From Parachaetomium inaequale (taxonomy: Eukaryota > Ascomycota > Sordariomycetes > Sordariales > Chaetomiaceae), in assembly GCA_033296685.1 (NCBI GenBank), contig MU854316.1:434001-498000 (forward strand): 64,000 nt of DNA, read 5' to 3'. Below the pieces are notes generated by a model that saw nothing but the letters and a program-made list of their open reading frames with translations, did no database searches and was not told where the DNA came from. The position numbers and the translations under genes were made by a program. Each line of letters starts with the position of its first letter. Position 1 is the stretch's first letter. Below are positions 32,901-45,322 of this stretch, piece after piece.

Positions 32901-35056
32901 CACTGTCCCAGTGAGTTTCAACTCAAGGCTCTGTGACGCTCCCCTCTTTTCGAGCCTGTGGCATGGGGCAACCCCAACACCAAGCACCAACGACCGCCCA
33001 GCCAACCTCTTCCGGCCCATCCGTTCGACCTCGAAGCAGGTACGGTGGCGCTGCCGTGCCTCCTGCTCACCTCACAAGGCACAGGGCCATGCAGCGCCGA
33101 CACCTCGGGACAGCAGTGATTGGGGCGCCGTGAACCCGACGGTGAGCCTTGGGGGAGCACCGCACCACCCTTTCGACGAACCACGGGGGCCACTCTCCTT
33201 CGACGATGACGCGAGTCATTGGATGGTTGCTTTCCATCTGGCCCCCACCTCTTCACCCCCTCACTGGATTGGACAAGGCCTGTTCTATCGGCCGGCACTG
33301 CGTGTTGCTCCGACCGAAGCGATTCGTGAGTGGACGATGCAATGTGAAGTGATGGCCCTATCAACGGCCAACGCGGGGCGGGTTTGGGGGGGGGCGGCGT
33401 GCCTCATCCACCAATCACCTGCCGAATATGCAGGGAGTCGAGCGGCACTCGAATGGGCCTGTCTCACTGGCCGCCCGCGCGGGGAGGGCGGGCCACGGGG
33501 CACGCAGCCGATCGGAATCGCTTGTTGTGTTTCCCCACGGATCAACCCACTGTCAAAAGGACGGGAAACGTGGTGCCTGAGGGGTTGTGACTGCGTAGGT
33601 AAGCGGCAGCTCAGAATGGCAACCGTTGGTCGGTGGTGGTCAGCTGTTGAGACTCTTGGGGGGCCACAGCTGTCTTGGTCCTGTTTTTGTTGTTCTTGAA
33701 GCTGGCCATGCCCCGACCCACGTTTCAAGATCATCGGCCTTTTGTTGCTGGTCCAGGCTATTCTCTTGCTAGCCCCCCATCTAGCTTGAGACTAATGTCT
33801 GATGTCTCCCCACGAACGAGTTCCGTAACAGGATTGTCTTTCCGATGGTCTGCGCTTGGCTTTCCTGCATCGCTCAGGAGACGACCCGAGTTGGGGATTT
33901 TGGGCGAGTCGGAGGCCAGAAGAGCTGCGACTTTACCCCGCCAGAAACGCACGCTACCCCTCCTCTTTGCCCGCTTGTTTTCCAGGAGAGAGACACCATC
34001 CATGAAGGCCACTTGGGGGCGGGGAGGGGCTTGACACCGGATTAATCTTGACGCGGATCGATCACCGCTCTTCTCGAAGGAGACATTCGATGAGGGGGAC
34101 GGGAACAACCCACCTTGGCTGGCGAGACGATGCTGCAAGGGAGATCGAGAGTTCAACTCGGGTTCTCCTCTGCGATTCGTCCGCGGCCGGTGCCCCGAGT
34201 TAGGTAACACATAGTCGCACACGGTTGGTCGCTCTGTGCGTGGCGGTGAGCGGTTTGCGGTTGGCTCCATTTCGTTTCTTCTGGACCCTCCCGACAGAAG
34301 CTTCGATTTGTCTTTCGATAGCTGCGGGATTCCCAAACGGGGGGTGGTGTGATCGGCTGCCCCGATGTTGTTGCCTCAGGCTTGCTTGCTTTGCATCGAA
34401 GCGCCGTGCTGATGAAGACGGAGTTCGGTTTCTCGAGTTGAGAAACCGAGCAGCTCCCAGTACAAGCTGTACGAAGTGGTTGCGTGGTACGAGGAACGTC
34501 TGTGTCCTCGAGCAGGAGTCGCCACAGGTAACGTTGATCCACCGGACTACGACTTCGTAGATGTGCCCGCGTATGCTGCTTGCGCTCCAGGGTTGTAATC
34601 CGTGTAAGCCGCGTGTCATCTCAGCATTCAAATTGCACCACCACATTGGGGCTGAGCTCTGAGGTGAGATGGCGCCACTGTTGGAGACAATCCGCATGGA
34701 TTATCGATATCCGAATCCTCGTCGTCCCCAATAAGCTAGACTAGACCAGCAAGTGACAAATTGTTCGTACCGGAAGTTCGGTAGCTTCGGTTGGAAAGGT
34801 CGACCACGACCTCCATGTCTCTGTTTACTCGTCTGTTAGGTTTGGTTGCTTGAGTCTAACTTGTCGACCCAAGCCAGCCTCACTCTCATTCCCTCCTGTC
34901 CAACGGGGAGCCGAAAGGGGGTCTCATGCCCGTTGTATTCTATCCCGAGACGCCCACACCGGCAAACTCGTGATAACATCGGGGGCACATGTAGGAGAGA
35001 GACCCAAGCTTTACTCTCCCCAAGCAGCCGTAAAACAAAATTTGACTGACTCCGTC
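29987..35056. other. 5-kb region without a recognisable gene
   Basis: This is the upstream region of the J-protein gene and the downstream flank of the metallophosphoesterase gene. Many short overlapping ORFs exist on both strands, but none has a motif, a conserved-looking block or consistent splice structure. No tRNA, rRNA or transposon signature is visible. Base composition is similar to neighbouring intergenic DNA and not AT-rich, so it does not look RIP-mutated. It may be a long promoter, a non-coding transcript, or a fast-evolving gene I cannot recognise. Confidence 0.45.
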
Positions 35057-36428
35057 TCACCTCCACACCGGCAAATCGATGTCGACCACGATCGGCTTGT
35101 TGAACCGCTTCCCACCTGTGTGAGGCCACCCAGTAGCAACAATGGCACAGTTGACGACGCACGTCTCCCGTCGGCCTGTGCGGTCCTGGACCGCGTCCGG
35201 GTTGCCCGGACTTGTAGATCTCACCCCAGGCTCCGTAGAAGAGTCGGGGTCACCACCCGGCCCCACCGTATCCTGACTCTCGGGTCCGGGAGGAGGGGAT
35301 GGGCCGTGCGGAACCCGTTGCGCCGGGTCTGGCGGGTCGGATGCGCCACCAGCACCATCACCCCGACCACCAAGCGGCAGCAGAGCCGAACCATCATCAT
35401 CAAAGTCAAGCGGGCGCTTCCCACCGCGCGCCGTCAGGTCAACCAGACTGATCTTGGCCGAACCCGGGTCCGGGTGGGGGTCTGCCCACGCTTCCACAGC
35501 GGCCGCCTCAGCAGCGGCCTCAGCTCCGAGACGGTCCGTATGCCACCTCACGCGCTCCGCCCCCCTGCCCTGGTGAACATGCCCGCACACGTGCAGTCGA
35601 GGGCGTACCCTGGTGAGCGCCTTCCGCAGCTCCTCACAGCCGCAAGAGTCGTCGCAATGTGCGTAGGGCGGCGTGTGGGTGACGACGATGTCGGTGTTTG
35701 GGGGGATGGCGGCCCAGAGGTCTGCTGCGCTTGGGGGGGTGGTCACCGCTGCTGCTGCTGCTGCTGTTGTGACGTCGCCTGGCCCTGGGGTTTCTGCTCC
35801 TCCCCCTCCTCCTTCTCCTCCTCCTCCTCCCTCCTGTCCTGGGCGCGGGTACATAAAGGCCCACGTGCCATGTTGGGGACTGTATGGAGAGCCAAAGACG
35901 GTGAACTCGGTCCCGGGACCGTCTGGCCGTGCAAGTCGGACCGTGGCGCTGTTGTTCTGGAGGTAGGTGATTGTGCGGCTCGAGGTGAAGAGAGATTGGC
36001 ACTTTGCCGGGTCCTGGGGGTTCTGGTTGTGGAAGCTTGACCCGTGCTTCGAGTAGAAGTCATGGTCCAACGTGATATCATGGTTCCCTGGGCGGTGTGA
36101 GCCTAGGCTCACGGCCGATTCCGACGTTGCGGATAGTGCGTACCGGCAATGACAATCTTGGCTTCGAAATCGGCCTTCTCTAGCCATTGGACAGCTTTGG
36201 AGAGCTATGCGGTCATGTTAGCTGTCTCCCTTTCAGAAACCTGCTCCGAGACGCAACAGCATGGCCTGGGCTGCCTACCTCGGAATAGCTCCCCTGGTTT
36301 GTAAGGTCTCCCGCGTGGATCAAGACATCACCCTTTGGCAGCTTGACGATAGAATTGTGTGTGTCGCTGATGCACACGACCCTGGTTCGCCGTGTAGGAC
36401 GAGCAGTCGACGACGATGACCCAGACAT
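35057..36428 (-). CDS. Calcineurin-like metallophosphoesterase (MPPED/YfcE-like)
   Basis: Three minus-strand exons, 36428-36279, 36204-36144 and 36087-35057, give 413 aa. The metal-binding motifs of the superfamily are present in order: CISDTHN (D-x-H), HAGDLTNQG (G-D), GNHD, THTPPY (His) and CGHVHQG (G-H-x-H). The enzyme should hydrolyse phosphomono- or phosphodiesters with two metals. Between GNHD and the HTPPY block there is a low-complexity loop rich in Gly, Glu and Ala (about residues 180-220), and another Gly/Pro/Asp-rich stretch near the C-terminus. Both are longer than usual for the family. The second splice reconstitutes GNHD exactly, which supports the model. Substrate is unknown. 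Confidence 0.85.
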
Positions 36429-37793
36429 GACCGTCTCCCCAACTGAACCTGTGTTGGTGTACTGGTGGATTGGATTCTCTCAGTTGTCAGCAAACGGTTC
36501 GGCTCCGATATCGAATGTGTTGCACCAAAAAGGTGTCGCTCATGAAAACGGCGGGGGGGGGGTGCGACTGCCTGTTATGAGCAATGGAGGGGGAAATTGG
36601 CCAACTGTTGCCTCAAAGTGGCCTCGGAGTGGTGATCTCGAACGCGTGGAGTTTGAAGAATGCGGGGAGCACACGACACCAAAGGACAGGGAAATGTTGT
36701 TGAATTTTGAGCCACTATGTCTAATGGTCTTTTTTTGTACGAAACGGCTTTTTGGAAACAGAAAACAAGACTGTATCTGAAGCTGCTGATATCGTGAAGG
36801 GCAAGTGCCCGTGGTGTTGACAGTTGGTGAAGGCTGGCAGTGTCGCCGAATGGCCGGGAATGAAGCAAGACCCTGATCCACAGGACCCACATCTTTGGCC
36901 GTGATTGACCAATGACGTTGCGCAGGCAGATTAATGGAGCTCCCACCCCTGTCGCCAAGCCATTTCACAGGCGCCCCCTGGAAGCGAATTCTCGAAGCTC
37001 TTGGGGAGAACAGAACGGCCATTCACAGGCCGCCACTCACGAATCTCACTGGGAGTTCGCTGGCTGGCTTTGGATCGCCCGCCGTCGACACCAGACCGGA
37101 CTAAACAAAAAGAAAAGGAAGGCTAGTCGAGGGACGCGCTCTCCCAGCCCTCGCGCGCCCCTCACCCGCTCGCTATCTCTCGCCCGCGCCCATCACCACT
37201 CCGAGCCTCATCTCCTGCAGTCTGACGCCTCTCCTGACGGCGAGCCACCGCGACATCGGTCACCGGCAGCGGCCCACGACACCGGACAGACAAAGGAGAG
37301 GAAAAGGAAAAATCCCGACACCCGCAAATGCAGGGATAGTTGCTTTTCTGGAGGCAAAGCTCTGCCGCCTTCGATTCACGAACGTCTGCCCGCAATTGAC
37401 GACACACCGCCATCGACCGCGCCAATCCTTGACGCTGCGCGACCGACCAGAAGACAACCCGCGGGGCAACCGCCAGAACACGAGCCAGAAATTCCCCCTC
37501 TCGGCGCATGTGCATGCTGGGAGCAGATCGACCGAGCCTTTGAGACGCCGTTGGCCGATTTTGGCCCGCTGGAGGCTGGGCCGGGCGCGAGACCGACCGT
37601 CCACCGTCGCCGGCAGCCTCAAGCGTCAACATTCAGCGGCGTCCCATAGTTATTCGGCACGCGAGAGCCCGAATTGAGACGTCCATCCTCACCCCGTCCT
37701 CTTCAAAGTCCGATACCCCGAGCCGCCAAACTTCCCAGCCTTGCAACATCGGCCGACGTACAGCGACAGCCGAGTGCTTCATTGGATGAAAGG
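36429..37793. other. Divergent intergenic region phosphoesterase / teaR-like gene
   Basis: This is 1.36 kb between head-to-head genes. The half next to 37794 is C/A-rich and resembles a long 5' UTR. A spurious ORF of 245 codons lies at 36912-37649. No convincing gene is seen. Confidence 0.5.
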
Positions 37794-39540
37794 ATGGCCA
37801 CCGTATCCCAGACAGCGACGGCCCTGACGTCGCCTCCTTATGTGTGGGAAGATGCTCTGCCGGCCGAGTCAGAGGTAAGATACCATGCCGCATCCTCTTT
37901 GCTACGCCCCCTCCACACCCCAACAGCAGCAGATATTAGCCATTATTTCTCTTCACCCATTCACATGTACCCGAGACTAATCATCTTTGCTCCTCCAGGA
38001 GTTTCATAATGAAAAGGCGTCAATAAACGAGAACAGCTCCCCTACCTCTGGTCGGCCGCCGCTGGCATCTCAGAACGGAAGCTCGACCATGCGCGCTGCG
38101 GCGAACCCAGAGGTCCCCTCGCAAGGATACAGCCACGAGGAGCAAGGCACCGACTTGAACGCGAAAGGCCTCAATGCCAGCCACTTCCCGCCACTCGACC
38201 ACAAGGACCTGAAACCACGAAGCATCAACGAACATGCAACTCCCGAAAATTCCATGGAACAGCATGGTGCTTCTAACGGGGAACGACTTGAGGATACGCA
38301 CAGAAAGGTGTCCAGCGGGCGTTCGCCGGGTTCAGACAGTGACGAGAACTCCAAGTGGATTCACCGAGACAAACTGGCCAAGATTGAGAGCGAGGAGCTG
38401 CAGGCTGCAGGCATCTTCCTCCCCCGCCAAAGAGACAGGGCGAGATCAAAAAGCCAAAACCGACCAAGGCGGGACCAGAGCCAAGATAAGATCAACGGAT
38501 CAAGCAGGTCGATCGGAGGCACCGAGTACACGGTTCCGCGGTCGAGGAAGAACTCGGCCGCGACAACAACCGACGCAAGGATTCTGGACCTAGCAACCAT
38601 TCCCAGCTGGGACCTGCGGCGGCCTGAGGAGATTCTGGAAGAAGGCGATGGGCACTGGGTGATCAACGGCAACGGGAAAGGCTCGTCCCGGATACCCGTG
38701 GCAAAGACCAGCCCTGTCCCTCTGCCAAACGAGCATCTCGCACGGGACACGCGTCTGCCGCGGAAACGGGATGTCAGCCCTGGCGCCGAGGATACCATAA
38801 CGTATCCCAAAACGCGCTCAATGAGCGGCAGCACAGGCAACCCGCTCGGCCCTGCAAAGACGGCAGGCAACAAACGGCCCGATTCCTCGCCCAAGAAGCC
38901 CGCAGCGACCGCAGCGGCGAGAAAACCGAAGCCTGCCAATGGCGCCGCAGGCCGACCGAAGACACGAGGCGGCCCGAGCAAGGACTCAACGAGCAGCGGG
39001 ACTGGCACGACCCGGCCGTCCACTCGATCTGGCGAGCGCGAGTTCTCCATCAGCAGCTCCAAACCGATGGAAGGCGAGCCTCCATGGATGGTCTCTGCGT
39101 ACCGACCCGACCCCCGGCTGCCTCCAGACCAGCAGCTGCTCCCGACAGTGGCCAAGCGGTTACAGCAGGAGAAGTGGGAGCGAGAGGGGAAGTTTGGGAG
39201 CGTCTACGACAAAGAGTTTAGGCCGCTCACGGACGAGGGCTTCCTTCAGCCCCCCGAACCCAGCGCTCAGGACAAGGAGGCCGAGAAGGAGGCCGAGGAA
39301 GAGAAGAAAGACGGACAGGGTGACTGGCCGCTCAAGGCAGAGCCCAAGAGCCCGACAATGCCCGGGAGGACGAATTCGTACTCCACCATGCCCAGGATTT
39401 CCGACACGCCGGCCAACACTATGCCGAACCCCAGGGCGCCCGGGAACCAAGCTCAGCCCTCACAAAATGCCCAGGCCCCGGACCCCACCGAGGAACCACA
39501 AGACAAGAAGGCGGGTTGCGGCTGCTGCATCGTGATGTGA
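37794..39540 (+). CDS. teaR: TeaR-like (Tea1 receptor/Mod5-type) cell-end marker with CaaX box
   Basis: In Aspergillus and fission yeast, TeaR/Mod5 is a prenylated membrane anchor at growing tips. It captures the kelch protein TeaA/Tea1 delivered on microtubules. Exons 37794-37874 and 37999-39540 give 540 aa. The N-terminus MATVSQTATALTSPPYVWED and the segment WIHRDKLAKIESEELQAAGI are features I associate with this family. The rest is Ser/Pro/Lys-rich and disordered. The extreme C-terminus is CGCCIVM. Its last four residues, CIVM, form a CaaX prenylation signal, with neighbouring cysteines available for palmitoylation. The short first exon and long second exon join in phase. The C-terminal box is certain; the family name rests on overall resemblance. 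Confidence 0.8.
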
Positions 39541-42500
39541 TCTGGTCTTGTTGTCTTGATTCAACAAGTTCCAAACCCCGTCACCCCAGCGAATTCATCG
39601 GGGCCGTCCGCCACTCCCCGATGTCCAGGCCTTACATGCAATCTCAGCGCCATTCAGAGGACAGACTCGCCCTCCGTACCACCATTTTCTTTGACAACTT
39701 CCGGACAGACAAGCCGACTTACGACGAGACGATTTTCTTGGTTCCAGGCGTCATTCAGCAGATTCCAATTCCCTCGCCCGTTTCATCACACATGGCCTGT
39801 ACATACCTCTTCCCCAGGCCCCATCTATTTCCTTTTGTTCTCCTTTTTCATACCCGCCCCGGCGCACGCTGTACCTATCTGGCTTCCTTCGACTCTACAC
39901 AGCACCCCCCGACGAGACCAGATATGCCCAGCAGAGAGCCGGGGCAGCGCCAGTACATAACCCCGTGGCCAGGAGCCACAGAGACCTTTTAATGCAGAGG
40001 GGAGGATTCCTTTTTTTCCCCAAACCACGCTGTTCCCGTCTCGGTGTTCTTTTACTTTTATTTTCTGCATCGTCCGGCTCCGGCCTTTCGCCTGGGACTA
40101 GACGCATCTGGAGATACCTACTCGCACCGTCATAGCCGTACATCAAAACAAGGCGTCCAAGAACAAACTGACTCCTTTTTTCCCTTATTTTCCTTGTCCG
40201 GGCGACTGGAGTGACCTTGGCTTATTGAGAGAGGGAAGGGGGAGAGCGCCATGCCCAACCATGTCCACCGGCGTCGCTGCTGTCATTTTCCTTGGCTTGT
40301 ACATATTCGATCATCGAGGGGTGGTTCGGTCTGAGTGGCTTGCTGTTGTTGTTTATTTTTGGCTAATAAGCAGGGGGGAGGTGGGCGGGGCGTCGACAGC
40401 AGGATTGTTGGGGAGTTGAAGTTTGGAAGATGGCTGAGTAAGACAAGAAGAAGACAGAGAAGCAAAGATATTTTGATACCATGCACATGTGTGTTGACGC
40501 AGATGGTGGCTACCCTGCTCTGAGCCAGTGCTTCCCAGAGAGTTCCAGTTGTGTCTCCTGTGCAAGGCTCCTGGCGCTTGGATGGCTAAGAGGGGGAGAC
40601 TTGTTACCCCCATCCGTCAATGATGCTCCGTGATAAGCAAAGCAACTCGAGTCGACTACCATCAACCTTCTCTCCTCCACCCAACCTCCCCTCTACCCTG
40701 CCATCCTCGACGAAAAGTGCCCCAAGGTACGTACTTAACAGAAGGCTACAACGGAACAAACACCAACCGAGAACGCCGTCGACAAGTTAACCGCCGACAT
40801 GCCTCGGAGCTACGTAACCACCGGTAACCAAGCAACAGCACCCATCATCGGAGACCGTCAAAGAACCCCAACCCACCGACTGACACGGCACATTTTTTTT
40901 CTCCTCAGCCCATCCATCAACCCATCGAACGTTTATCCTATAACCCCCGCGTGAGCACAGACAGGATCTACATCTTCCACCTCAGATCTCCTTAGATACA
41001 CTGCCATGGTGTAAACCGGAGATCAGCGAGCTCTACACTCACGCCCTTCCCCAGTTCTTTGTCCCTCACACAGACGGCCAAGAAAGACAAACCTTACAAC
41101 ACCTGCTGATGGATACGTTAGATGGAAAGATGGTGACGAATCAAGCTTTTTTTTTCACTTCCCTCTCTTTACCACAAGCCGCCAGGTAGATCTGGGGTGT
41201 GGGTGGGGAACATAGATGGAGATCCGGAGAGATGGAACCTTGCGGGAAGCGGGCAAGCTCCTTGAGGGGGGAGGGGGGAACCTGGGGTCTGTGCGAGGCG
41301 GTTAACGTTATTGTGGCGGGAGGCCAAAGGATACTCCTGGGTGCAAGTTCAGCCACTTCGGAGGTTTTGGCCCTGCCCTCGATGACTTTTGCCCCCAGGT
41401 AAGCCAGGTTGGGTTGTTGGCGGGGGATTCCGAACGGGAGTTCCTGGTTTTTGGTCTGGTCTGATGGTGCTGTACCTGTACCTGGTTGAAAGCTAGGTAA
41501 GTTATCGGAGGACATGAGGTAAGATACATTGCTAGATGTCCAGTCTTGGTGATGAGCAAGGTGAATAGAAACAAGAGGAGGACTTGTCGCCGACTTACAC
41601 AGGCAGCGGCTCCTCCCGATGTCCACCACCAGTACCCCAGTCTCCTCACTCTCTCTCCCCTTCAAAGCTACAACCTCTCTGATGCTCGTGCTCAGCAGCA
41701 GCCCACAAACGCAAAATGACGCGGACTCTCGTTTCATACTACATTCGAGTTCGTAGGCTACCCCCCTGCATCAGGGGCCGATCTCCAGCGGTCATCCCAA
41801 CTTGCCCCTTTACTCGGCACGTGTAATGACGGTAACGCATAGGAAAAGGGTAGAAACGAAGCCGGGTAGGCCTGTTTTCAAATGAGAGAAAACCGCGCGT
41901 TAGACCTGACTTTTACTGACGAGACGATATGCTGTGGTGGCCGGTTATGGTCGGTTCTGGGTTGTGGAACGCACTCTCCGCCATCTGCTCAGACACTTGC
42001 GGAGAGGGAGGTGCGTACGCGTCAGGATGACCCTGTTGTTCTTCGAGCCACGTATGTACATCGAGAGGGGGTGTTTGAGCATCCTCACTTAGACGACGGT
42101 TGGCTGGCTGACGGGATATCAAGCGGGCTGGGATCGAGCATGTATTGCACTGCCTACTTGCGGGACGGTGACTTGGGTGACACAAGCACCATCTCGGACG
42201 GAGGAGCTTCGCACTCTGGTAGGAGGCGGCTTAATACAGCCTGGTCTGTAAACATACAAGTCGCTTGGGCATGGATCACATATCAGTCCGCGGATCGGGC
42301 TTGTCTGTTGAACAGGACCGTCTTTCCAATCCTTGGAGAGATGGAAATCGAGACCGAATCCGAGGAGCTCCAACAGCAAGGTCCAGCAAACCCACAACTC
42401 GATGACGCAGGCGAGCAGCTAGCTCCATGCGGAGGGTAGCTTGGAGCATTGCCCGCGATGCTCCAGCGCTCCATGTAAAAGTCTGCGAGCTGAAACGAAG

Positions 42501-44989
42501 ACGCGGAGCGAGATCCATGCTGGATGATCTTGGCATAAATCATAAGGGTCGACGAATGGCCTGATGAGAGAGTAGTCTCGTGCCTTTGCCAAGCTGCAAT
42601 CCTTGACGGTGCGGATGAGGGAACGGCGAGTCGATGTTGGGAGTCACCGGGTCGTCTCGGACTGATAGCAGCCCGGTCTATCCGGCGGAGCGTGGAAGGA
42701 TTGAGCACGCGGAAGGTTTGTCTTACTTATTACCGGTACCTACAGATATCTTCAAAAAGCCTCATGCTGTCTCTCATCAGCCAATATCCCAAAGCAGAAC
42801 GGCCGTTGCTGTGGTTGCCGACACCGAACCGAGAAGGATCGGCCATCGGCCGTGCGACGACGGCCCGTTTCGTCGACAGCTAGTTATCGCCGATGGTCTG
42901 GGGCGATCGGAACAGCTGAGGCAGCATCGGAAGGCAACCAGTTTGTGTCGCACATGAGATGGTCGCAAAATCCTCACTGGTCCATGTGTCGGGCATGATC
43001 ATGATCAGCAAAGGCAACGCATGGCTTTTGCTTTTTGCACCTTCTCGAACGGGTGGAAGATCGGCAAAAGTTTGGTGGGTGATTCGCCAGGGCCAGAAAT
43101 CGATCGATCGGTCTCGAACGCCGCGAAAAGCGGCGGGGCGAAAAGGCGCTGCATGCCAAGCGCGGGAGATAGCTGAGGCGGTGGATCCTTCGGGGTAGGG
43201 CTAGACTGCTGCCCCCTGTCGCTCAGTCGGTGCCAGTGGGTGCCCTAGGTGCCTTGCAATTAATTGCCTTCTTTTCTCCAAACGAGGCGGCGGATTGGGC
43301 AAAAGCACTCGAAAAGCGCACTGGATCCAACAACTTCAAGTTTTGGTGATGGCTTTTGTTTTGTGTGTCCACCAGGCTGTTTGGAGGAAATTGAGCACTT
43401 CGGCAAGTGGGTCTCAGGGTGAAACGTTCCTGCGTGCCACAGGGATATTAAAGGTCGGCGGAGGGTCCCGCTAACAAAACAGCTCCCATGACGAGATGTC
43501 ACTTTTTTTTCTTCTTTTTTCCCCCAATGATGTGGTCCTGTCCGTCACCAGGGGCTAGCTTCTTGGTGCAGCGACACACATTTCCCGCGATTCTCCTGGA
43601 AGTTTCCAGCATCGGGATGGTCGATGGGGGTCGATAGCCCCACCCCGAGCCTGACGACTGGGAATCGCCGATCATCAGAAGTTGCAAGCTGAGAGACGTG
43701 GGCACCGGGCACAAATCGATGTTTCAAGGTCGGAGCCTCATTCCCGCCCTCGGCCAATACCACTCAGAAGAAAAGGGTGCAGGTTCCTTCATACGCGAGG
43801 TAGGTCCTGTCCGGAGTAGTTGCTGCTCACCCTGGACTTATGGCAAATGCCGATTCGGCTCGGGGTTCGGCGATGCCTGGACTTGGTGCCTTTGCGGATG
43901 GAATTTGCACGGAGGTGCTGTTTCCCTTCTTGGCGCGGAGCTTCACGGCCTTGGTCTAGACCTGGGCCAAGACCTTATGTAATCGGTCTGCTGGAGCGTA
44001 CGGTAACGCTTGCGGGTTTTGAAATGTCGGGTGGGCCGACAACGCCAGCAAAGCGATGACAGCGCCGGTGACCCATCACCTGCCGAGCACCCAGATCGAG
44101 CTTCTCAGGTGGGATCGCGCTCCGGCCAAATCTGCAAACCGCATCTTGACCGGCTTCCCGACTCTCTCCCGGCCATCTGACGATATCATAATTATGAACT
44201 GCTGACGCGAAAGAGAGACACTGCACCTCGTTATTGTGGCTGATTCTGTTCGCACCAGCCCGTACGAGCCAAGCCTGGCGGGAGCAAGGCACTCTGTACT
44301 TTTCGATGAGAGGCCACCCGTTCCGATCTCCATGATCCGCTCGCGCAAAAGCGAAAATGCAATCTGGACCCAAACGGTGGTGATGGAGGGATGGAGCCTG
44401 CAGAGCCCACCCCTCCCCCCATCGCTGGACCGGCCGCGACTTTTGCGCATCAGCACACACGGCGCGACTTTTGAGTCAGCGCTCGGTGTGTTTGCCGCCC
44501 TTCTCGGACGAGAGCCCAAGGCTTCAGGTCATTTTTCGATTCAGGTGCCAAGTGCCAACACCGAGGTCGAAACGCTGCTCGGGCCAATGGCTGCTGTCTC
44601 GGGAAGCGGGACGCACCGTTTGGCGACCGGCGTGCGTGGCCCTTCTGTGCGCATGCAGCGTGTAATACCGTACAGTCGTGTAATTCACCCCCCTGGCCCC
44701 CTGGCAACCTCAGACTCCTCCCATACCCCCATCAGCCCCAGCCTTTCCGCTGGGTGGGACCCGAGCCAGAACCAAGCCTTGGTCTGGCCCAGCCCATCTC
44801 CCGCAATCCACTGTTCCCCCCAAAATAAAGTAGCGATGCCCCCCTCCATCTTGCACCCGCACCCTGAGACCCAGAACATGCCCAGACTCCAAACCAACGC
44901 CTCCTCGCTCTCCAATGGTTCACACCTGGCTCCGGCCTCGAATCGCTAGATAAAGACAGCACTCCCTCCGGCCGACGATTTTACCCACC
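39541..44989. other. 5.4-kb region without a recognisable gene
   Basis: This is the 3' flank of the teaR-like gene and a very long upstream region of the 110-aa gene. The only ATG-started ORF of note (41882-42439, 185 codons) shows no motif. No tRNA, transposon, long repeat or AT-rich tract was seen. Possible contents are long regulatory DNA or non-coding transcripts. Confidence 0.45.
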
Positions 44990-45322
44990 ATGTCCGCTTC
45001 CACAGCAACGCGCCCACCACAGGTCCCATACACCGGCAGCGTTTCATCTTCTTCCTCGTCCTCTTCGTCTTCGTCCTCCTCATTCGCGGCGTCCGACTCG
45101 GATCTCCCGTCCTCGAACTCGATGAGCTCAGCAACCGTCGTCCGGCACAGCATGGATGCCACACCGCGGCCCGCGGTGCAGGTCGCCACCCTCCGCTGCC
45201 TGCGGTGCGCCCGCGCCGAGGAGGTGACCTCGACCGACGACCCGAGCCTATCTGGCATGGTCCAGATCGGCACCAACATTTACTACTGCGCCCGCTGCGC
45301 CAAGATCGTTGGCTATACGTGA
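44990..45322 (+). CDS. Small protein with two CxxC pairs (zinc-ribbon-like), 110 aa
   Basis: This is a single exon with ATG in a CACC context. Residues 19-31 are a pure serine run and about 32-60 are disordered. Residues 68-110 form a compact module: C70-x2-C73, 26 residues, then C100-x2-C103, ending AKIVGYT. That spacing fits a zinc ribbon. The module reads like a complete conserved domain (LRCLRCARAEEV ... GTNIYYCARCAKIVGY), and similar short proteins of unknown function occur in filamentous ascomycetes to my knowledge. It stands alone between two regions of 5.4 and 4.1 kb without other recognisable genes. Function is unknown; a nucleic-acid or protein-binding role is only a guess from the fold type. 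Confidence 0.8.
   Translation: MSASTATRPPQVPYTGSVSSSSSSSSSSSSSFAASDSDLPSSNSMSSATVVRHSMDATPRPAVQVATLRCLRCARAEEVTSTDDPSLSGMVQIGTNIYYCARCAKIVGYT

Noticed and set aside
32911..33699. 262-codon open frame in the 5-kb gap
   Set aside because: Begins with a non-ATG codon, composition is random-looking and the opposite strand is also open.
36912..37649. 245-codon ORF in the leader of the teaR-like gene
   Set aside because: Basic, Arg/Ser/Pro-rich translation of C/A-rich UTR-like DNA, no motif, several overlapping frames equally open.
41882..42439. 185-codon ORF with an ATG in the gene-poor region
   Set aside because: No recognisable domain, poor start context, and length is not surprising for about 5 kb of GC-rich intergenic DNA. 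It cannot be excluded without transcripts.
44236..44949. 237-codon open frame directly before the 110-aa gene
   Set aside because: No ATG at the start, Ser/Pro-rich without conserved block; more likely promoter and leader DNA.
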